A DNA stretch of 5,128 nucleotides from the NCBI GenBank assembly GCA_031422555.1, contig JANPLZ010000019.1:1-5128 (forward strand), given 5' to 3'. Source of the DNA: JANNAT01 sp031422555. GTDB lineage: Bacteria; Pseudomonadota; Alphaproteobacteria; Rhodobacterales; Rhodobacteraceae. This document shows, piece by piece, positions 1 through 4,473 of this stretch (within the stretch, counting starts at the first letter, position 1; each line of letters starts with the position of its first letter). Under the pieces are notes generated by a model. It had not been told where the DNA came from, searched no databases, and was given only the letters and a program-made list of their open reading frames with translations. A program made the position numbers and the translations under genes.

Positions 1-219
1 GATTTGCAAGACCGGCGCGGTTCGGATGGCATTGCGCGCTGTGCGTTGGTGCTGGACGCCGCCGTGATCCGGGTCGAAGCCGCCGCGCGCCGCCCGTTTC
101 AGGGCTGGCGTTACCTGACAGGCGATGAGGCCCCGCGCGATCTGCCCAAGGGCCGCAAGATGGACGATTCCCTGCCGCCCGCACTGGCGCAGGCTTTGGC
201 GGAAATCGGGTTGTATTAG
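1..219 (+). CDS. DUF1489 family protein, C-terminal fragment (5' end outside window)
   Basis: The frame is open from the first base and ends at TAG 217-219, giving the last 72 residues of a protein whose start lies to the left. The segment RRGSDGIARCALVLD, then a VIRVE..ARRPFQGWRYL stretch, then LPPALAQALAEIG at the extreme C-terminus, matches what I remember of the DUF1489 (COG5458-type) family, a cytoplasmic protein of about 140 residues found mainly in Alphaproteobacteria. By that comparison about half the protein is present. The biochemical role of the family is unknown to me. No signal peptide or membrane segment is visible in the part seen. The gene converges on the minus-strand gene ending at 394. 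The TTG at position 4 is an internal Leu codon, not a start. The family assignment is from memory of conserved motifs and is fairly secure; the function is not known. Confidence 0.8.
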   Translation, partial: DLQDRRGSDGIARCALVLDAAVIRVEAAARRPFQGWRYLTGDEAPRDLPKGRKMDDSLPPALAQALAEIGLY

Positions 220-249
220 ACGGCGATGGGAAACCTGCACTTGTGTTTT

Positions 250-293
250 TCCCACGTCTGTCGGGGGTTTCACACCCCCGCACCCCCGTGGGA
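250..293 (+). terminator. Nested hairpin between convergent genes, possible terminator
   Basis: Two perfect inverted repeats are nested. The outer arms TCCCACG (250-256) and CGTGGGA (287-293) enclose inner arms CGGGGGT (262-268) and ACCCCCG (274-280), which close a TTCAC loop. The structure begins 31 bases after the stop codon of the DUF1489 gene and lies between two convergent genes, where a terminator is expected. The outer stem is followed on the + strand by the short TATTT (294-298) rather than a full T-run, so it is not a textbook intrinsic terminator. In the minus direction no T-run follows. It could instead be a transcript-stabilising 3' structure. Confidence 0.45.
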
Positions 294-313
294 TATTTGG
301 CAACAGATGAAAG
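287..313. repeat. Candidate Rhodobacteraceae intergenic motif (CGTGGGATATTTGGCAACAG-type)
   Basis: A GC-rich stretch runs directly into GGGATATTTGG, CAACAGATGAAA and then AT-rich sequence, in the gap between two convergent genes. I recall closely similar strings (CCCGGGATATTTnGnAACAGATGAA-like) scattered near gene ends in Rhodobacteraceae genomes. Only one copy is present in this window, so repetitiveness is not shown here. It overlaps the right arm of the hairpin at 250-293 and may be a functional part of the same element. Confidence 0.35.
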
Positions 314-393
314 GCAATTTTAAGTAAATTTGTTGTGGTATTTACCGCAATCTCTGTTCCGGGACGGCAGGTTTTTGGGCCTTCGCCGGCATT

Positions 394-753
394 TTAGAAT
401 CCCTGCGGATTGCCGGCAATCAGTTGGCCTGTGCCTTCCTCACCGCCGGGGCCAACCCAAGTGACCTGCGCCCCCGCAATCCGCACGCCCCAGCATTGCG
501 CTGGATCTTCGCCATAGGCAAAACACATCTGATCGCCCGAAACCGACCAGCGCCCGGCATAATCTGCGCCTTTGATCGTGCCATCAGCTGCGTAAAATTC
601 CGTATACGCGCCAGAGGCTTGCATACTGCCCTGCACGGTATTGCCGGAAATCGCCGCTTTGATCGCAGCGCCGTCGGCAAGGTCTTGCGCCTGCATGGGT
701 TGCGCCAGCAGCGACTGGGCAAGCAAGGCGAAAAGCAGGGTCAGGTGGCGCAT
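394..753 (-). CDS. Small predicted secreted/periplasmic protein of unknown function (119 aa)
   Basis: I do not recognise a characterised homologue. The protein starts MRHLTLLFALLAQSLLAQ, a positively charged tip and a hydrophobic run of about 14 residues, then AQPMQAQ-DL, a plausible signal peptidase I site near residues 20-23. No lipobox cysteine is present. The mature part of about 96 residues has YTEFYAADGTIKG, GRWSVSGDQMCFAY, CWGVRIAGAQVTWV and a Gly-rich tail, suggesting a small beta-rich domain. It resembles in layout the DUF995-like exported proteins of Alphaproteobacteria, which I cannot confirm. Two cysteines (77 and 87) could form a periplasmic disulfide. The start at 753 is preferred over an in-frame ATG at 795 because AAGGGG lies 6 bases upstream and the signal peptide then begins at residue 1. 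It follows hisG by 51 bases and has its own candidate promoter. Confidence 0.75.
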   Translation of the reverse strand: MRHLTLLFALLAQSLLAQPMQAQDLADGAAIKAAISGNTVQGSMQASGAYTEFYAADGTIKGADYAGRWSVSGDQMCFAYGEDPAQCWGVRIAGAQVTWVGPGGEEGTGQLIAGNPQGF

Positions 754-759
754 TTTTAT

Positions 760-765
760 CCCCTT
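760..765 (-). promoter_or_regulatory. Ribosome binding site deciding the start of the 119-aa exported protein
   Basis: On the minus strand AAGGGG lies 6 bases before the ATG at 753-751. The in-frame upstream ATG at 795 would put 14 polar residues ahead of the signal peptide, and it lies upstream of the transcription start predicted from the promoter at 781-808. Confidence 0.65.
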
Positions 766-780
766 GTATCCGGTGGGATC

Positions 781-808
781 AAAATATCTGTCCACCCAGC
801 TTCGTCAA
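781..808 (-). promoter_or_regulatory. Candidate sigma-70-type promoter overlapping the hisG stop codon
   Basis: Reading the minus strand, TTGACG (808-803; 5 of 6 to TTGACA) is followed by a 16-base spacer and TATTTT (786-781; 4 of 6 to TATAAT). The -35 box contains the TGA stop codon of hisG. A start about 7 bases downstream, near 774, would leave a leader of about 20 bases that still includes the AAGGGG site. This would let the small exported protein be expressed apart from the his operon. It is the best promoter-like match I found in the window, but short matches occur by chance. Confidence 0.5.
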
Positions 809-1518
809 GTAGGGTAAAGCCCACCTGGCATTGCGATGTTCAGAGCCGCCAAAAGGGCTTTTAGCGGCGTTTGCGCGGCGGACCAATCGGCGCTGCGGGC
901 GGCATAAAGTGTGGCCTGACTTTGGTGAATCGGCGGATCTGACAAGATTTTCAGGTGATTGGCGCGCAGCGTCTCGCCCGTGCTGGTGATATCGGCGATG
1001 GCTTCGGCGGTCAGGTTTTTCACCGTGCCTTCGGTGGCGCCCTGACTGTCAACCAATTGGTAATCGGCCACGCCATTGGCGGTCAGATAGTCGCGCACCA
1101 GCCGGTGATATTTGGTGGCGATGCGCAAACGGTAGCCGTGGCTGGCACGAAACGCCGAGGCCGTGGCATCCAGATCATCCAGCGTATCGACGTCGATCCA
1201 TACGGCGGGCACGGCGATGATCAGATCGGCGTGGCCAAACCCCAAGGTCGCCAGATCGGCCACTTGTGTTTGCCAATCCGCCAGTTTGTCACGCAGCAAA
1301 TCCGATCCGGTGACGCCCAGATGTATCCGCCCCGCCGCCAGTTCGCGCGGCACTTCGCCTGCCGCCAGCAGCACCAGTTCGACCCCGGCGATGCCATCCA
1401 CTGCACCTGCGTATTCGCGGTCGGCCCCGGATTGGCGCATGGTGATGCCGCGACGGCCAAACCAGTCAAAGGTTTGCTCCATCAGGCGGCCTTTGGACGG
1501 CACTCCGATTTTCAACAT
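805..1518 (-). CDS. hisG: ATP phosphoribosyltransferase catalytic subunit, short form (HisG-S)
   Basis: It catalyses the first, committed step of histidine biosynthesis in the cytoplasm: ATP plus PRPP gives N1-(5-phosphoribosyl)-ATP and pyrophosphate. The 237-residue product shows the family start LKIGVPSKGRL (2-12), GVTGSDLL (68-75), RIATKYHRLVRDYL (132-145) and the PRPP-binding region EGTVKNLTAEAIADITSTG (163-181) with the TGETLRAN loop (180-187). It ends near residue 237 and lacks the C-terminal ACT-like regulatory domain of long-form HisG (about 290-300 residues). Short-form enzymes need HisZ, and hisZ lies immediately upstream. The ATG overlaps the hisZ stop in ATGTTGA (7 bases shared), and AAAGG (1533-1529) sits 10 bases before it, so translation is probably coupled. 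Known family behaviour predicts feedback inhibition by histidine through the HisG-HisZ complex. Confidence 0.97.
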   Translation of the reverse strand: MLKIGVPSKGRLMEQTFDWFGRRGITMRQSGADREYAGAVDGIAGVELVLLAAGEVPRELAAGRIHLGVTGSDLLRDKLADWQTQVADLATLGFGHADLIIAVPAVWIDVDTLDDLDATASAFRASHGYRLRIATKYHRLVRDYLTANGVADYQLVDSQGATEGTVKNLTAEAIADITSTGETLRANHLKILSDPPIHQSQATLYAARSADWSAAQTPLKALLAALNIAMPGGLYPT

Positions 1519-2615
1519 GGGCTTGCGGCCTTTAACTGGGCCACCAGATTGGGCCGGATGATACCGCCGACAGCCGGGATCGAGCGCCCCTGCCCCAGCA
1601 CGGCTGTCAAGGCATCATACCGACCACCAGAGGCGACGGCAGGCATATCGGCGCTGGCGTGAAAGCTAAAGACAAAGCCGTCATAATATTCCATCTGGCT
1701 GCGGCCATGGCTGGCCTCAAACGGCAGGGTTTGCACGGGGATACCGCGGGCCTGCAGCGCGTCCAGCCGGGCGGCAAAGCGGTCAACCGCGGGTTCAATG
1801 GCGGGCAACATCGGTGTGATGCCGCGCAAATGCGCAAGGGCTGCCTGCGCCGGGGCTTGCAGGGTCAGCAGATCATAGAGCAGCGCCGCCTCGGGGGCCG
1901 CAATGGGTGCGGCTTTGGCATCCATCAGCAAGGCATTGGCGCGCGCGGCAATGTCGTCCGCGCTGCGCAAACCGATGAACGTGCCCGCTTGTTCGATCAG
2001 ATCGGCAGGCGCGCCGGTGGCGAGTTTTTCCAACAGTTGCGCGCGGGCCACGGGCACCGCCGCACGACCGGCAAAGCGGTCCAGCAGGGCGCGAAACCGC
2101 TTTGGCCGCCAGATGTGGCGCAAGAGCGCAGCACGGCGGTGCGGCGTGGTGTTCAACCCCTGCACAGCCGCCATCAGAATGCCGATATCGCCGGTGGTGG
2201 CCCGCAAATTCAGCGGGGCCAGCAGGGTTGCAAACAGCGCAAACACCTCGGCATCGGCGGATTGCGGGGCTTCGCGGTCAAACAGTTCGAACCCCACCTG
2301 CAGATATTCGGACGCACGGGTGTTCAGATGGTCTTGTTTGCGAAACACCTCGCCCAGATAGCAATACCTTGCGGGGTCGGCACCGTTTTGCATATGCGCC
2401 TGCACTACGGGCACAGTGAAATCGGGGCGCAGCATCATTTCGCCGCGCAACGGGTCAGTGGTGGTGTAGGCGCGCGCGCGAATGTCTTCGCCGTAAAGGT
2501 CCAGCAAGGTTTCGGCGGGCAACAAAAGGTCTGCGTCCACCGGGATGGCACCCGCAGTTTGGAAGGCTGCAAACAGCGCTTCGGCTTCGGCCCTTATGGC
2601 GGCTTTGGGGGTCAT
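1512..2615 (-). CDS. hisZ: ATP phosphoribosyltransferase regulatory subunit (HisZ)
   Basis: HisZ is a catalytically inactive paralogue of the histidyl-tRNA synthetase core that assembles with short HisG to activate it and to carry histidine feedback control. The 367-residue product keeps class II synthetase landmarks: LRPDFTVPVVQAH (62-74), a motif-2-like RYCYLGEVFRKQD (83-95), YLQVGFELF (104-112), ASGGRYDAL (328-336) and a motif-3-like AVGGIIRP (348-355). The HisRS signature GLxYYTG is absent, there is no insertion domain like that of the neighbouring HisS, and the protein ends without an anticodon-binding domain, which together separate it from a true synthetase. Its ATG overlaps the hisS stop as ATGA (2615-2612). 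The sequence before it (GCTGGGCCA) is a poor ribosome binding site, so initiation probably depends on ribosomes finishing hisS. Confidence 0.95.
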   Translation of the reverse strand: MTPKAAIRAEAEALFAAFQTAGAIPVDADLLLPAETLLDLYGEDIRARAYTTTDPLRGEMMLRPDFTVPVVQAHMQNGADPARYCYLGEVFRKQDHLNTRASEYLQVGFELFDREAPQSADAEVFALFATLLAPLNLRATTGDIGILMAAVQGLNTTPHRRAALLRHIWRPKRFRALLDRFAGRAAVPVARAQLLEKLATGAPADLIEQAGTFIGLRSADDIAARANALLMDAKAAPIAAPEAALLYDLLTLQAPAQAALAHLRGITPMLPAIEPAVDRFAARLDALQARGIPVQTLPFEASHGRSQMEYYDGFVFSFHASADMPAVASGGRYDALTAVLGQGRSIPAVGGIIRPNLVAQLKAASPC

Positions 2616-4129
2616 TGGCCCAGCATTTTGCGCACGCCCGCCACCAGATCGGCGCGGGGAATTTCAACCTGAGCCGGGCGGTCTTTCCATTCTTCCAGCG
2701 TCGCGTTTTGCGCGATTTGCGCGCCAAGGATCAGGTCTTTCAGGATGACCGTATGATTGGCAAGTTCAACGCCACCTTGGATGATCGCGATGGGTGCGTT
2801 GCGTTTATCGGCGTATTTCATCTGGTTGCCAAAGCTCTTCGGATTGCCAAGATAAACCTCGGCGCGGATGCCAGCGCGGCGCAAATCGGCCACCATGCCC
2901 ATGTAATCGGCCATGCGGTTGCGGTCCATTACGGTGACAACCACCGGGCCCGCGGCTTCGGCAGCCCCCAAACCTTTGGCGGCAAGGGCTGCAAGCAAGC
3001 GGTCCACGCCGATGGAAACCCCAGTGGCAGGCACCGATTGCCCGGTAAAGCGTTTGACCAGATCGTCATAGCGGCCACCGCCAGCGACGGAGCCAAATTG
3101 GCGCTTGCGGCCCTTTTCGTCGAGGATCTCGAAGGTCAGTTCGGCCTCATAGACCGGGCCGGTGTAGTAGCCAAGGCCACGCACGACGGAAGGGTCGATG
3201 ACAATGCGGTCGGGGCCGTAGCCTTGGGTGGCGCAAAGTGCTGCGATGGATTCCAGTTCCGCCACGCCTTCAAGGCCGATGGATGACGTCCCCACTGCAT
3301 CGCGCAGATTTTTCAGTGTTGCAGCAGCATCCCCTGCCTTAGCTGTCAAAAAGGCGATGACTGTATCGGCCTGATTGTTGTCGAGCCCTATGCCGTCAAT
3401 GAACGCTCCAGAGGCATCCAATCTGCCTTTCGTGAGTAGATCACGAACCCCTGATGCGCCAACCTTGTCGAACTTATCTATTGTCCGAAGCACATCACCG
3501 GCTTTCTTGTCGAATTGCGCGGCTTCAGTATTAACTATCAAAATGTCCCCTGCAGGGCGGGAAAATTCAATTAATCCAATTGAAATTAAAACGCCGGTCA
3601 AAACCTTACGGTTATTCACCTTGATCACATACTCGCCGCGCTTGATCCCCACGGCTTCCAAAGCATCGGCCAGCATCATGCAAATCTCGGCATCTGCCGC
3701 CACCGATGCCGACCCCACCGTATCCGCATCGCATTGATAAAACTGCCGGAACCGCCCCGGACCCGGCTTTTCGTTACGCCAGACCGGACCCATAGCATAG
3801 CGCCGATAAGGCGATGGCAAGATATCGCGGTATTGGGCGGCCACACGCGCCAACGGGGCCGTCAGATCGTATCGCAGCGCCAGCCAATCGGCATCTTCCT
3901 TCCACGCGAACACACCTTCGTTCGGGCGGTCCACATCCGGCAGGAATTTGCCCAGCGATTCAACGGTTTCCACTGCCGAGGTTTCCAACGGATCAAAGCC
4001 ATAGCGGTGATACACTTCCGCAATTTTATCCAGCATCTCGCGGCGCGCGACAACCTCTGCGCCCATGTAATCGCGAAAGCCTTTGGGGGTTTCGGCGCGC
4101 GGGCGGCGGGGGGATTTATCTGATGCCAT
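2612..4129 (-). CDS. hisS: Histidine-tRNA ligase (HisRS), alphaproteobacterial type
   Basis: This class II aminoacyl-tRNA synthetase charges tRNA-His. The 505 residues show in order: PKGFRD (15-20), the motif 1 region YGFDPLETSAVE (43-54), LRYDLTAPLAR (85-95), motif 2 from GPVWRNEKPGPGRFRQFYQCDAD (114-136) with R118 and E120, an insertion domain (about 170-290), the histidine-binding VVRGLGYYTGPVYEAE (315-330) with R317, GSVAGGGRYDDLV (346-358), motif 3 TGVSIGVDRLLAAL (369-382) and an anticodon-binding domain (about 395-503). The frame is open upstream to 4396, but that part lies antisense to slyX and has shadow-like composition. The ATG at 4129 is preceded by GAAGGG with a 9-base gap and yields the normal family N-terminus. 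It is the first gene of the hisS-hisZ-hisG operon. The DNA for residues about 178-237 is unusually AT-rich with rare codons (see findings). Confidence 0.96.
   Translation of the reverse strand: MASDKSPRRPRAETPKGFRDYMGAEVVARREMLDKIAEVYHRYGFDPLETSAVETVESLGKFLPDVDRPNEGVFAWKEDADWLALRYDLTAPLARVAAQYRDILPSPYRRYAMGPVWRNEKPGPGRFRQFYQCDADTVGSASVAADAEICMMLADALEAVGIKRGEYVIKVNNRKVLTGVLISIGLIEFSRPAGDILIVNTEAAQFDKKAGDVLRTIDKFDKVGASGVRDLLTKGRLDASGAFIDGIGLDNNQADTVIAFLTAKAGDAAATLKNLRDAVGTSSIGLEGVAELESIAALCATQGYGPDRIVIDPSVVRGLGYYTGPVYEAELTFEILDEKGRKRQFGSVAGGGRYDDLVKRFTGQSVPATGVSIGVDRLLAALAAKGLGAAEAAGPVVVTVMDRNRMADYMGMVADLRRAGIRAEVYLGNPKSFGNQMKYADKRNAPIAIIQGGVELANHTVILKDLILGAQIAQNATLEEWKDRPAQVEIPRADLVAGVRKMLGQ
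3420..3600. other. Low-GC, rare-codon block inside hisS
   Basis: Hand counts in 60-base bins give about 48% (3421-3480), 47% (3481-3540) and 42% GC (3541-3600). Flanking hisS bins are 52-55%, and a bin in hisZ (2101-2160) is about 68%. In the hisS frame the block uses TTA, ATA, CTA and, at its edge, AGA codons, which are unusual for a GC-rich alphaproteobacterium. It corresponds to HisRS residues about 178-237, within the insertion domain between motif 2 and the histidine-binding motif. The reading frame is intact throughout. Confidence 0.7.
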
Positions 4130-4175
4130 CACGGGGGACCCTTCGCTTTTGGTCGCAGTCGGTATACCAAAGGCC

Positions 4176-4204
4176 CCTGTAACGGATGGGCGGCGGGGCG
4201 GCAA
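4176..4204 (-). promoter_or_regulatory. Weak candidate promoter for the hisS-hisZ-hisG operon
   Basis: On the minus strand TTGCCG (4204-4199) and TACAGG (4181-4176) are 17 bases apart. They match the sigma-70 consensus at 4 of 6 and 3 of 6 positions. The location, 47-75 bases upstream of the hisS ATG, is sensible, but the -10 match is poor. An alternative -10 is TATACC inside the perfect 8-base palindrome GGTATACC (4161-4168), which has no good -35 at the right distance. A promoter must lie somewhere in this gap because hisS and slyX diverge here. I see no T-box, leader peptide with His codons or attenuator. Confidence 0.25.
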
Positions 4205-4219
4205 GCGCGCCTGCACAAC

Positions 4220-4225
4220 AGGGGG
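4220..4225 (+). promoter_or_regulatory. Ribosome binding site supporting the slyX start
   Basis: AGGGGG lies 4 bases before ATG 4230-4232. The frame is open back to 4083, but those extra 49 codons run antisense to the hisS 5' end and look nothing like SlyX. The family N-terminus (M-D-R-I-D-A-L-E) begins exactly at this ATG. Confidence 0.5.
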
Positions 4226-4229
4226 TAGT

Positions 4230-4430
4230 ATGGACCGGATCGACGCGCTGGAAGAACAAATCGCCCATCTGACCCGCACGGTCGAGGATTTGTCGGATGT
4301 GGCAGCAAGGCAAGGGCGCGAATTGGACCGGATTTTGCGGCTGACGCAACTGCTGGCCGAACGCGAAGCCGGGCGTGAGGCGGACGGTGCGGGCATACCC
4401 CTTGCCGATCAAAAGCCGCCGCATTGGTAG
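4230..4430 (+). CDS. slyX: SlyX family coiled-coil protein (66 aa)
   Basis: The product starts MDRIDALEEQIAHLTRTVED and continues LSDVAARQGRELDRILRLTQLLAERE. This is a near-continuous heptad pattern of Leu/Ile/Val with charged residues, predicting one long coiled coil over residues 3-45. It ends IPLADQKPPHW. The short tail with a final PPH plus aromatic is the hallmark of SlyX proteins (PPHY in E. coli). Length is normal for the family (about 65-75). SlyX is cytoplasmic and its molecular role is unresolved; the name comes from linkage to slyD in E. coli, not from a known activity. Here it is divergent from hisS with a 100-base gap and converges on dnaE with 43 bases between stop codons. I could not find a convincing promoter for it in the shared gap. 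Confidence 0.92.
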   Translation: MDRIDALEEQIAHLTRTVEDLSDVAARQGRELDRILRLTQLLAEREAGREADGAGIPLADQKPPHW

Positions 4431-4434
4431 GATG

Positions 4435-4468
4435 GGGCGAAAATTTTTAGATAAAAATTTTGCTGCCC
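4435..4468. terminator. AT-rich hairpin between convergent slyX and dnaE, probable bidirectional terminator
   Basis: GGGC (4435-4438) pairs with GCCC (4465-4468). Inside it AAAATTTTT (4440-4448) pairs perfectly with AAAAATTTT (4453-4461) around an AGAT loop (4449-4452), and a 1-by-3 internal loop separates the two stems. It begins 5 bases after the slyX stop and ends 6 bases before the dnaE stop, so it sits exactly where one element could end both transcripts. The U-tract is inside the stem instead of after a GC-rich stem, so it is not a standard Rho-independent terminator. Confidence 0.5.
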
Positions 4469-4473
4469 AACCG

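Larger units (their letters stand above)
220..393. other. Intergenic region between convergent genes
   Basis: This 174-base stretch holds no credible coding sequence. From left to right it contains the nested hairpin (250-293), the ATATTTGG...GATGAAA motif (to 313), a short AT-rich run (314-345) carrying the imperfect-looking dyad GTAAAT-N10-ATTTAC (324-329 and 340-345), and a stretch ending just before the small minus-strand gene. A further inverted repeat, GCCGGCA (385-391) with TGCCGGC (411-417), straddles the stop codon of that gene and could form a hairpin at the 3' end of its mRNA, but no T-run follows it on the minus strand. Confidence 0.6.

Noticed and set aside
754..795. Upstream ATG for the small exported protein
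   Set aside because: It would hide the signal peptide behind 14 polar residues. The ATG at 753 has a well-placed AAGGGG, and the upstream ATG lies before the predicted transcription start.
845..868. Hairpin GCCGC C AAAA / TTTT A GCGGC as a his operon terminator
   Set aside because: It lies inside the hisG coding region about 40 bases before the stop codon and encodes conserved-looking C-terminal residues. It is most likely a coincidence of coding sequence.
955..1662. Long open frame on the + strand (235 codons) across hisG and the end of hisZ
   Set aside because: It is fully antisense to hisG and hisZ, which match known families end to end. High GC makes long antisense frames common, and its translation has no recognisable motif.
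1659..2672. Long open frame on the + strand (337 codons) opposite hisZ
   Set aside because: It is a shadow of hisZ, with Gly/Arg/Gln-rich low-complexity translation and no domain signature or ribosome binding site.
2615..3286. Open frame on the + strand (223 codons) opposite the hisS 3' half
   Set aside because: It is antisense to the HisRS anticodon-binding and motif 3 regions, with no family features.
4161..4168. GGTATACC palindrome as a regulator site
   Set aside because: An 8-base perfect palindrome without extension on either side is too short to support an operator call; it is noted only as an alternative -10 for hisS.
4130..4229. T-box, riboswitch or histidine attenuator upstream of hisS
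   Set aside because: The gap is only 100 bases, has no run of His codons after a start, no T-box core sequence and no terminator/antiterminator pair that I can see.
4130..4396. In-frame upstream extension of hisS by 89 codons
   Set aside because: The extension is antisense to slyX, rich in Ser/Arg/Pro, and not part of any HisRS. The ATG at 4129 has a ribosome binding site and gives the family N-terminus.
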